A model generated the notes under the pieces. That model worked only from the letters and a program-made list of their open reading frames with translations, was not told where the DNA came from and ran no database searches. From the NCBI GenBank assembly GCA_035455265.1, contig DATIFK010000008.1:1-11821 (forward strand): a stretch of DNA of 11,821 nt, in the 5' to 3' direction. This DNA comes from MGOM01 sp035455265 (GTDB lineage Bacteria > Chloroflexota > Anaerolineae > Anaerolineales > E44-bin32). The position numbers were made by a program, and so were the translations under genes. How positions within the stretch are numbered: the stretch's first letter is position 1; each line of letters starts with the position of its first letter. Below, piece after piece: positions 1-5,870 of this stretch.

Positions 1-44
1 TTCCCCTCTCCCGCTCCGCGGGAGAGGGGGTTGGGGGGTGAAGG
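1..44 (-). repeat. REP-like hairpin just after gcvPB
   Basis: Bases 3-14 pair perfectly with 18-29 (12 bp, loop TCC). Read on the minus strand, the element begins 5' TTCACCCCCC about two bases after the gcvPB stop codon and continues into the hairpin. The left arm resembles those at 8680-8699 and 11534-11553, so I treat it as one copy of a dispersed GC-rich palindromic family. There is no T-run after the stem, so it is not a standard rho-independent terminator, but it could stop transcription or protect the 3' end. The element may continue beyond the window edge. Confidence 0.6.
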
Positions 45-1514
45 CTACCCCGCGTCCATCTCCACCGGGCGGCAGCACAGCACGAGCTCTTTGGCGGCCC
101 GTACCTCGTCCAGCCGTCCGAATGGGGTCTTGTGCGGGGCCGTCAGGAGGACCTCGGGCGTGCGGTGCGCTTCGTCGGCGATGACTCTCAGGGCATCGAT
201 GAAGGCGTCGAGGGTCTCGCGGCTCTCGCTTTCCGTCGGCTCGATCATCAGCGCTTCATGGACGATCAAGGGGAAGTAGTTCGTCGGTGGGTGGAAGCCG
301 AAGTCCATCAGGCGCTTGGCGATGTCCAGGGCGCGCACGCCGGGCGCGTCGTCCCAGCGGCCTTCCGCCACGAACTCATGCATGCAAACCCGATCGTAGG
401 GGACGTGGTAGGTATCCCGCAGGCGAGCGCGCAGGTAGTTGGCATTGAGCACGGCGTGATCCGAGATGGCTCTCAAGCCGCTCCGGCCCTGCATGCGCAT
501 GTAGGTGTAGGCGCGCACGTGCATGCCGAAGTGACCCAGAAAGGCCTTGACCCGGCCGATCGACTGCGCCGGCATCACCGGCCGGTAGAACGGGGCCTCC
601 TCGTCGCCGTCCCCGTCGACGGCTTCGATCACCGGACCGGGCAGGAAGTCGGCCAGCGCCTCCGAGACGCCGACGGGGCCCGAGCCCGGCCCGCCGCCGC
701 CGTGCGGCGTGGAAAACGTCTTGTGCAGGTTGAAGTGCATCACGTCGAAGCCGAGGTCTCCCGGGCGCACCACGCCCAGCAGGGCGTTCATATTGGCGCC
801 GTCGCCGTAGACCAGGCCGCCGCAGGCGTGGATCTGCTCGACGACCTCGCGCACGTGCTCCTCGAACAGGCCGAGGGTGTTGGGGTTCGTCAGCATCAGC
901 GCCGCCACGGTGTCGTCGCACACCTGGCGCAGGGCCTGCAGGTCGATGTTGCCGCGAGCGTCCGAGGGCAGCTCGACCACCTGCAGCCCGGCCATCGACG
1001 TGCTGGCCGGGTTCGTACCGTGGGCCGAGTCGGGAATGAGGATCTTGGTCCGCTTGGCGTCGTTGCGGCTGCGATGGTAGGCGCGCACGATGAGGATACC
1101 CGTCAACTCGCCGTGAGCCCCGGCCGCCGGCTGCAGGCTGACGGCGGCGAATCCGCCGATCTCCTTGAGCCACTCCTGAAGGCTGTACATCAGAGCCAGG
1201 TTGCCTTGCACCGTCGTGGGATCTTGCAGCGGGTGGGTGAAGGCGAACCCGGTCAGGCGAGCGGCGTCCTCGTTGACCTTGGGGTTGTACTTCATCGTGC
1301 ACGAACCGAGCGGGTAGAAGCCGGTGTCGATGGAGTAGTTGAGCTGCGACAGGCGAACGAAGTGGCGCATGACGTCGAGCTCGGACACCTCCGGCAGCGG
1401 TAGATCGTCGCGCACCAGACCCCGCGGCAGAGGCTGAGCCGGCACATCCGATTCGGGCAGGGAGACGCCCAGTCGCCCCGGCGAGCCAAGGTCGAAGATG
1501 AGCGGCTCAGTCAT
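45..1514 (-). CDS. gcvPB: Glycine dehydrogenase (decarboxylating) subunit 2, P-protein beta chain
   Basis: This is the PLP-carrying half of the split glycine decarboxylase. With GcvPA it decarboxylates glycine and passes the aminomethyl group to the lipoyl arm of GcvH in the cytosol. The 489-residue protein has the usual subunit 2 length. Visible motifs are FYPLGSCTMKYNPK (66-79), DSAHGTNPAS (162-171), a YGDGANMNA segment near 236-244 that precedes the cofactor site, and NLHKTF with the presumed Schiff-base lysine K265 followed by the glycine-rich PHGGGGPG loop. The ATG start has a GGAGGAGG Shine-Dalgarno six bases upstream and overlaps the gcvPA stop by 8 bp, so translation is probably coupled. 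It is last in the riboswitch-controlled operon and ends with TAG beside a hairpin repeat. Identification is firm. Confidence 0.97.
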   Translation of the reverse strand: MTEPLIFDLGSPGRLGVSLPESDVPAQPLPRGLVRDDLPLPEVSELDVMRHFVRLSQLNYSIDTGFYPLGSCTMKYNPKVNEDAARLTGFAFTHPLQDPTTVQGNLALMYSLQEWLKEIGGFAAVSLQPAAGAHGELTGILIVRAYHRSRNDAKRTKILIPDSAHGTNPASTSMAGLQVVELPSDARGNIDLQALRQVCDDTVAALMLTNPNTLGLFEEHVREVVEQIHACGGLVYGDGANMNALLGVVRPGDLGFDVMHFNLHKTFSTPHGGGGPGSGPVGVSEALADFLPGPVIEAVDGDGDEEAPFYRPVMPAQSIGRVKAFLGHFGMHVRAYTYMRMQGRSGLRAISDHAVLNANYLRARLRDTYHVPYDRVCMHEFVAEGRWDDAPGVRALDIAKRLMDFGFHPPTNYFPLIVHEALMIEPTESESRETLDAFIDALRVIADEAHRTPEVLLTAPHKTPFGRLDEVRAAKELVLCCRPVEMDAG

Positions 1515-2850
1515 GGGAGGCCTCCTCCAGCGCGGAGACGAGGCCGTCGATCTCCTCCTGGGTGTTCACTTCGGTGACCGCCAACAGCATGTGGTCCTTG
1601 AGCTCGGGATACGCAGCGGTCAGATCGTAGCCGCCCAGGATCTCGTGCTCGAGCAGGATCTCATTGATGTCGGCCACCGGTTTGGGGCACTGCACGACAA
1701 ATTCATGGAAGAACGGCCCGCTGTTCCAGATCTTGTACTTCGGCAGCTGAGCGATCCCCTCGGCGGCGTAATGGGCTTTCTGGTAGCACAATTCGGCCGC
1801 CTGGCGCAGCCCGTGTTTGCCCATGACGCTCAGGTAAACGGTCGAAGCCAACGCCATCAGCGCGACGTTGGTGCAGATGTTGGAGGTCGCTTTCTCGCGT
1901 CGGATGTGCTGTTCGCGCGGCGTCAGGGTCAGCACGTAGCCGCGCTGACCGCGACTGTCGACCGTCTCGCCTACCAGGCGGCCGGCCATCTTGCGCACGT
2001 ACTCGTTCTTGGTGGTGAACAAGCCCAGGTAGGGCCCGCCAAAGGAGAGCGGGATGCCCAGCGGCTGTCCGTCGCCGACGACGACGTCCGCCCCGAACTC
2101 CGATGGCGGGTTGAGCAGGCCCAAGGCCATCGGGTTGACCACCACGCATACGAGCGCGCCGACGGCGTGGGCCGCCTCGGCCAGGCCGGTGAAGTCGACG
2201 ATGTGGCCGAAGAAGTCCGGGTATTGGACGGCGACCATCGCTGTCTGGTCGTCGAGGCGGCGGATCAAATCGTCGACGCCGGTGCAGCACGACTCGTCGC
2301 CGTGCATGACGACGTCCATCCCCTGCATGTACGTCCGCACCACCTGGCGGTACTGCGGGTGGATCGCCGGTGACATCAGGAGCGTCTTGCGCTTGCCGCG
2401 ATGGTGGGCCAGCGCCAGAGTCACCGCCTCGGCCAGGGCCGTTGCCCCGTCGTAATGAGAAGCGTTCGAGACGTCCATGCCGGTCAGCGCGCAGATCAGA
2501 CTCTGGTATTCGTAGATCGACTGGAGCGTGCCCTGGCTGACCTCGGGCTGGTAGGGTGTGTAGGCGGTGTAGAACTCGCTGCGCCTGAGGATGTGATCGA
2601 CGACGGACGGGATGAAATGGTTGTACGCGCCGGCCCCCAGGAAGGAGGCGTAGTGACGCGTGTCGACGTTGGCCTCCGACAGCGCCTGCAACTCAGCCAT
2701 CACCTCCATCTCGGACAATGGCTCGGGCAGGTCCAACTCGGGGAAGCGCACCTCGGCCGGGACGGCCTGGTACAGGTCGTCCAACGAGGCGACCCCGACC
2801 GCCGCCAGCATCGCCTGCCGATCCCGTTCGGTGTGCGGGATGTAGGCCAT
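1507..2850 (-). CDS. gcvPA: Glycine dehydrogenase (decarboxylating) subunit 1, P-protein alpha chain
   Basis: This is the N-terminal-type half of glycine decarboxylase. It pairs with GcvPB and lacks the PLP lysine itself. The 447 residues match the usual length for subunit 1. Family motifs seen are FLGAGAYNHFIPSVV (70-84), TPYQPEVSQGTLQ (98-110), SHYDGATALAEA (131-142), VVGDGQPLGIPLSFGGPYLG (257-276) and ATSNICTN (321-328). The start ATG overlaps the last base of the gcvH TAA (TAATG), and an AGGAG lies about 11 bases upstream inside gcvH, which fits translational coupling. The split alpha/beta form is typical of Gram-positive bacteria, Thermus and several other lineages and differs from the fused GcvP of Escherichia coli. 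Confidence 0.97.
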   Translation of the reverse strand: MAYIPHTERDRQAMLAAVGVASLDDLYQAVPAEVRFPELDLPEPLSEMEVMAELQALSEANVDTRHYASFLGAGAYNHFIPSVVDHILRRSEFYTAYTPYQPEVSQGTLQSIYEYQSLICALTGMDVSNASHYDGATALAEAVTLALAHHRGKRKTLLMSPAIHPQYRQVVRTYMQGMDVVMHGDESCCTGVDDLIRRLDDQTAMVAVQYPDFFGHIVDFTGLAEAAHAVGALVCVVVNPMALGLLNPPSEFGADVVVGDGQPLGIPLSFGGPYLGLFTTKNEYVRKMAGRLVGETVDSRGQRGYVLTLTPREQHIRREKATSNICTNVALMALASTVYLSVMGKHGLRQAAELCYQKAHYAAEGIAQLPKYKIWNSGPFFHEFVVQCPKPVADINEILLEHEILGGYDLTAAYPELKDHMLLAVTEVNTQEEIDGLVSALEEASHD

Positions 2851-3242
2851 TAGTGACTTCGCTCCTGGCAGTAGGCCTCGTAGGCGGCTGCGTCCATGAG
2901 CCCGTCGACTTCTTTCGGATGGGTCAGCTCGAAGCGGACCATCCAGGCTCCCCCGTACGGTTCCTTGTTGACCAGCTCGGGTGTGTTGGGGAGAGCTTCG
3001 TTGACGGCGGTGATCTTCCCACCGGCCGGCATGTAGACCTCAGCGGCCGCCTTGACCGACTCGACCGTGGCGCAGGCCGCTCCTTGCGCGACCGTTTCGC
3101 CCACGCCGGCGACGACCTCGACGAAGACGATGTCCGAAAGCTGATCCTGGGCGTAGTCGGTGATTCCGGCGGTGGCCTGCTGGCCCTCAACCCGGATCCA
3201 CTCGTCGTTCTTGGTGTACTTCAGGTCCTTCGGGAACTCCAT
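2850..3242 (-). CDS. gcvH: Glycine cleavage system H protein
   Basis: This is the lipoyl carrier of the glycine cleavage system. It shuttles the aminomethyl group from the P-protein to the T-protein and is reoxidised by the L-protein. From the start chosen here it has 130 residues, the normal length. It shows the biotinyl/lipoyl fold signature, with DEWIRVEG near 13-20, GITDYAQDQLSDIVFVEV at 26-43, and the lipoylation motif VESVKAAAEVYMP with K64 as the expected modified lysine. Two adjacent ATGs exist (3245 and 3242). AGGAGG lies two bases before the first and five before the second, so the second is preferred. A longer reading from 3287 would start inside the terminator hairpin and is unlikely. 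It is first in the gcvH-gcvPA-gcvPB operon. Confidence 0.96.
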   Translation of the reverse strand: MEFPKDLKYTKNDEWIRVEGQQATAGITDYAQDQLSDIVFVEVVAGVGETVAQGAACATVESVKAAAEVYMPAGGKITAVNEALPNTPELVNKEPYGGAWMVRFELTHPKEVDGLMDAAAYEAYCQERSH

Positions 3243-3275
3243 CATCGCCTCCTGAGGCGGCCCGCTGGCCGAACG

Positions 3276-3306
3276 AAAAGGGCGCACGCCGGAGCGGCGT
3301 GCGCCC
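3276..3306 (-). terminator. Rho-independent terminator of the glycine riboswitch
   Basis: On the minus strand, 3306-3296 (GGGCGCACGCC) pairs perfectly with 3290-3280 (GGCGTGCGCCC), 11 bp around the loop GCTCC, followed directly by TTTTCGTT. The 5' arm begins inside the 3' strand of aptamer II stem P1 (3310-3305), so the two cannot both be fully formed. It lies 30 bases upstream of the gcvH start region. This is the expected expression platform for a transcriptional glycine switch. Confidence 0.88.
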
Positions 3307-3480
3307 TCTGTGACGGACCTGAGAGATTCGTCCCCGAAGGGACTTGCCCCGTCGGTGTCCTGCGACTTTCCAGAGGCCCGGCCAGGCAGGGTCCTTGAAC
3401 CTGAGAGTTTCGCCTCCCCGGTGCACGACGGTGGAGGGTTGCCCCTTCGGTGCCCGGCTTCCCGGGTCTCTCCCCTGCCT
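3305..3480 (-). promoter_or_regulatory. Tandem glycine riboswitch (two aptamers) controlling gcvH-gcvPA-gcvPB
   Basis: Aptamer I spans 3480-3384. Its outer stem is AGGCAGGG (3480-3473) with CCCTGCCT (3391-3384), then GAGAG, the conserved CACCGAAGGGGCAA (3452-3439) and CTCTCAGG (3407-3400). A 7-base linker follows (3383-3377). Aptamer II spans 3376-3305, with P1 CCTCTG/CAGAGG, CACCGACGGGGCAA (3357-3344) and CTCTCAGG (3325-3318). These are the hallmarks of the glycine riboswitch (gcvT motif). The terminator just downstream suggests an ON switch that allows readthrough when glycine is bound, as described for Bacillus subtilis gcvT. The direction of control is inferred. Aptamer II has one mismatch in its inner stem, noted under findings. 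Confidence 0.96.
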
Positions 3481-3497
3481 GTGTAAGTTGTGAGGCG

Positions 3498-3526
3498 ATT
3501 CTACGGTCGCAAGAGGCGGGAGTCAA
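3498..3526 (-). promoter_or_regulatory. Sigma-70-type promoter of the gcv operon
   Basis: On the minus strand, TTGACT (3526-3521) and TAGAAT (3503-3498) are separated by exactly 17 bp. Each hexamer matches consensus at five of six positions. The predicted start near 3491 lies about ten bases before aptamer I, which fits a riboswitch leader very well. Confidence 0.85.
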
Positions 3527-3548
3527 GGAAAAGGTCACCCAGCGCCGG

Positions 3549-3569
3549 CCGTCAGCGCTCAGCCGTCAG
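3549..3569. repeat. Short heptamer tandem repeat, three units
   Basis: CCGTCAG, CGCTCAG and CCGTCAG follow one another without gaps. The outer units are identical and the middle differs at two bases. The array lies between the GIN-domain gene and the gcv promoter. No coding function is visible. The rest of 3570-3622 holds short GC-rich inverted pieces but no clear terminator. Confidence 0.5.
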
Positions 3570-3622
3570 ATCTGGGCCGAAGGTGGATGGCCGCCGGCCA
3601 GGTCCGGCAGACCGGCGTCTCC

Positions 3623-4234
3623 TCAACGCGCCGTGGCGCTGGCCCCCCCGCTCGACGTCGCAACGCCCAGGTCGGGGTCCCCATAGTAGTCGAGGTGCGC
3701 GCCTCCCGAAAGCTCATAGTCCAGGATCCCGTCGACACGGACCTCGGCCGAAGCGCCCGCTGTGAGTCGAACCTGAGCGTGACCGATGGTCATGGCCGTC
3801 AGGTCTGCGTGGCTGCCGCCGCCCGCCTCCAGGGAGACCTGGCTCCCTTCCGGCGGGACGGATCCCACCGTAAGGCTGGATCCCGAGTCCAGGGTCACAC
3901 CTTCCAGGGTCGGCATGGTGACCTCGGCCTTAAGAGTCTGCGTGGTGATCGAGCCGCCACTCGGGCTGACCAGCAGGCGGAGCGTTCCATCCTTCACGTC
4001 CACGACGAGCGAGTCGAAGGCGTTCGTGTCGGCCGTGACGGACACGCCGTATCCGTCTCCGCCGGAGAGGGCGACCTCGAAACCGCAGCAAGCCTCGACG
4101 GCCTGGAATCCCTCGAGGCTGAACTCGCGGGTTTCGATGTTTCCTACACCCTGCCCCGCCGCGGAGGGCAACACCGAACAGGCCAGGAGAGCGCCGCCGA
4201 GGGTGAGGAACGGAAGGGCGCGGTTGCCGAACAT
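3623..4234 (-). CDS. Secreted GIN-domain (DUF2807, putative auto-transporter adhesin head) protein
   Basis: The 203-residue protein has a short hydrophobic N-terminal segment (about 6-26). It could be a lipoprotein signal with LLAC and lipid-modified C19, or a type I signal cut near SAAG (24-27). The rest is beta-rich: FQAVEACCGFEVALSGGD (43-60), a run of short strands, and the closing motif SGGAHLDYYGDPDLG (176-190) followed by SSGGAS. This is the pattern of the GIN/DUF2807 fold, a right-handed beta structure of unknown function found in exported proteins. The ATG has AGGAGG four bases upstream. It follows alr on the same strand after 223 bp and ends about 100 bp before the gcv promoter. The family assignment is good; the role is unknown. 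Confidence 0.85.
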   Translation of the reverse strand: MFGNRALPFLTLGGALLACSVLPSAAGQGVGNIETREFSLEGFQAVEACCGFEVALSGGDGYGVSVTADTNAFDSLVVDVKDGTLRLLVSPSGGSITTQTLKAEVTMPTLEGVTLDSGSSLTVGSVPPEGSQVSLEAGGGSHADLTAMTIGHAQVRLTAGASAEVRVDGILDYELSGGAHLDYYGDPDLGVATSSGGASATAR

Positions 4235-4285
4235 GGGGCCTCCTCGGAAGGGAATCGGACCGACGGTGGCGCGTTCCGCTCAGGC

Positions 4286-4314
4286 ACGGACGGCCGCCCC
4301 GGCCGCCTGTCCGT
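4286..4314. other. GC-rich hairpin between alr and the GIN-domain gene
   Basis: ACGGAC (4286-4291) pairs with GTCCGT (4309-4314), and GGCCG (4292-4296) pairs with CGGCC (4300-4304), leaving a 4-base bulge. No T-run follows on either strand. It could be a factor-dependent stop after alr or an operator for the GIN-domain gene. The rest of 4235-4457 shows only a weak TAGCAT box (minus strand, 4320-4315). Confidence 0.35.
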
Positions 4315-4457
4315 ATGCTACGGCCTCGGGGGGCTGCAGGAAGTGCGAAACCGCGAACGGCGCCGGGACGAACGGTACTCGGCACACGCAGCCATCAAGG
4401 AAGGATGTCGTCCGGGCCGTCATGGCTGAAGGCTCGAAGCCGACAGCTAATGGCCGG

Positions 4458-5570
4458 CTACACCTCGACGCGCGGCACCCTCGCCGAGAGGCCGCACACG
4501 ACTTCGTAGTTGATGGTCCCCCATCGCTCAGCGACCTCTTCCGCCGTGATCCGTTCTGATCCCTGGGCGCCGATCACGACGACCTCGTCCCCCACGGCCG
4601 CCGACTCGACGTCGTCCAGGCGAACCAGAATCTGATCCATACACACTCGCCCGACGACCGGAACGCGCCGCCCTCCGACGAGGACCTGGTTACCGTCCAC
4701 ACGCCTGAGCCCGTCGGCATAGCCCACCGGGATCGTGCCGATGCGTTCGGCGCTGCGGGTGGTGTAGATGTGCCCATAGCTCAAGCCCCGCCCGGGCGGG
4801 ACGGTCTTCACCTGGCTCAGTTGACTCTTCCACGCTAGCGCCGGCCGGAAGTCCGAGGGCAGTTGGCAGATGGGTGATGGGTGCAGGCCATAGACTGCCA
4901 CGCCGGCGCGCACCAGACCGAAGCGAGTGGATGGATGGGCGATCGCCGCGGCGGAGTTGGCCGCATGGATCCACTCGGGCCGCACGCCCGAGGCTTCCAG
5001 GGTTGTCAGTACGTCGCGGAAGACGCGCTCCTGGGAGCGCGTCGTCTCCGCATCGGGCTCGTCGGCGCGGGCAAAGTGGGTGTAGGCCCCTTCCAGCAGG
5101 ACGCCGGCCCGACCGCCGGCCAACGAGGCCAACGCCTGCGCCCGCTCGGGCGTCGCTCCCAGCCGCCCCATCCCGGTATCGACTTTCAAATGAAGGCGGG
5201 CCGACCTCCCGCTGCGGAGCGCTGCCTGCGAAGCCGCCTCGATCTGCTCCGCCGACCACACGGTCAGCGAGAGGTCCGAAGCGACGGCGCCCTCCAGCTG
5301 CCGGGATGGGGTCAGGCCGAGAACCAGGATAGGGAGCCGGACTCCGGAGCGCCGAAGCTCGAAGCCTTCCTCGGGCCGAGCCACTCCGATCCACGCCGCG
5401 CCCGCCTGCTCGACCGCCCGCGCCACCAGCTTCAGGCCATGCCCGTAGGCGTTGGCCTTGACCACGGCCATGACCGGCACGCCGGTCAGGCGAGCCAGCG
5501 CCCGGACATTCGACGCCAGGACGCTCGTGTCGACTTCGATCCAGGTGGATGGCGGATCCGCGATGGGCAC
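4458..5570 (-). CDS. alr: Alanine racemase
   Basis: This PLP enzyme interconverts L- and D-alanine and supplies D-alanine for peptidoglycan. From the GTG start chosen here it has 370 residues. VVKANAYGHG carries the Schiff-base lysine K38, and LSYGHIY carries the catalytic tyrosine Y265. LVRAGVAVYGL has the arginine (R221) that contacts the PLP pyridine, and VGRVCMDQ and GTINYEV are present. These positions fall almost exactly on the Geobacillus stearothermophilus enzyme (K39, Y265). An upstream in-frame TTG at 5597 would add nine residues. I prefer GTG at 5570 because a TATACT box ends seven bases before it, inside the longer reading. No clear Shine-Dalgarno precedes the GTG. It is divergent from tgt-uppP. 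Function is certain; the start is less so. Confidence 0.95.
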   Translation of the reverse strand: MPIADPPSTWIEVDTSVLASNVRALARLTGVPVMAVVKANAYGHGLKLVARAVEQAGAAWIGVARPEEGFELRRSGVRLPILVLGLTPSRQLEGAVASDLSLTVWSAEQIEAASQAALRSGRSARLHLKVDTGMGRLGATPERAQALASLAGGRAGVLLEGAYTHFARADEPDAETTRSQERVFRDVLTTLEASGVRPEWIHAANSAAAIAHPSTRFGLVRAGVAVYGLHPSPICQLPSDFRPALAWKSQLSQVKTVPPGRGLSYGHIYTTRSAERIGTIPVGYADGLRRVDGNQVLVGGRRVPVVGRVCMDQILVRLDDVESAAVGDEVVVIGAQGSERITAEEVAERWGTINYEVVCGLSARVPRVEV

Positions 5571-5577
5571 GCCGGCC

Positions 5578-5583
5578 AGTATA
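5578..5583 (-). promoter_or_regulatory. TATACT -10 box giving a likely leaderless alr message
   Basis: On the minus strand TATACT is followed by GGCCGGC and then GTG at 5570, so a start site at the usual distance falls at or next to the start codon. No good -35 hexamer is seen 16-18 bp upstream. The arrangement matches the box at 10091-10086. Confidence 0.5.
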
Positions 5584-5612
5584 TCTCGTCGAGTCAAACC
5601 TCAGTCTTCTCT

Positions 5613-5627
5613 TCAGGGGGCCCCTGA
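5613..5627. other. 15-bp palindrome in the alr/tgt divergent region
   Basis: TCAGGGGGCCCCTGA is a perfect inverted repeat of 7 bp around a central G. It lies about 30 bp upstream of the alr -10 box, between the divergent genes, where an operator could act on either. It could equally be chance in GC-rich DNA. Confidence 0.35.
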
Positions 5628-5706
5628 GACCCCTCGCGAAGCATCCCAAAGCGGAGCGGAGGGGCGTTCCCCCTCCCCCTGCCCCCGAAGAGGAAAGAGC
5701 GGGCTG

Positions 5707-5712
5707 TATAAT
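5707..5712 (+). promoter_or_regulatory. TATAAT -10 box upstream of tgt
   Basis: This is a perfect consensus TATAAT preceded by TG. The -35 region 16-18 bp upstream (around 5683-5690) is a poor match. A start site near 5719-5721 would leave about 150 bases before the tgt ATG, containing the small ORF at 5722-5853. Confidence 0.6.
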
Positions 5713-5721
5713 CGCCGCGCT

Positions 5722-5853
5722 ATGGGATGTGGGGACGCAGCCATCCATTCGATCCGTCACACGCGGCCCAACGCTGCGCCCCCATTCACTCCCCGAACCT
5801 GGGTCTCCATTGTCGTTGCCCAGTCACGTCGGGATTGGATCACGTCCCGGTGA
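5722..5853 (+). CDS. Possible 43-codon upstream ORF coupled to tgt
   Basis: An ATG lies nine bases after the TATAAT box. The frame runs 43 codons (MGCGDAAIHS... to ...DWITSR) to a TGA that overlaps a GTG in the tgt frame (GTGA, 5850-5853). That resembles the overlaps used for translational coupling. The peptide has no recognisable family or membrane segment, and its third-position GC is only moderate. It could be a leader peptide, or an accidental frame in an untranslated leader. I regard it as unproven. Confidence 0.25.
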   Translation: MGCGDAAIHSIRHTRPNAAPPFTPRTWVSIVVAQSRRDWITSR

Positions 5854-5870
5854 CCCCGGACTCCGACGGC

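Noticed and set aside
132..1403. Long plus-strand open frame of 423 codons opposite gcvPB
   Set aside because: It is the antisense shadow of a certain gene in GC-rich DNA, and its translation shows no family motifs.
3242..3287. GcvH start at 3287 with 15 extra residues
   Set aside because: That ATG lies within the terminator hairpin and has no ribosome site; family alignment begins at the ATG at 3242.
5578..5597. TTGACT and TATACT near the alr start as a -35/-10 pair
   Set aside because: They are only 8 bp apart, far too close for a sigma-70 promoter; only the TATACT box is kept.
5661..5690. GGGG-CGTT-CCCC hairpin and C-rich run upstream of tgt as another REP copy or terminator
   Set aside because: The stem is only 4 bp, there is no T-run and the flanking arms do not match the repeat family well.
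5727..5870. A 48-residue N-terminal extension of Tgt from ATG 5727
   Set aside because: The extension has no likeness to Tgt, and the protein has normal length from 5871.
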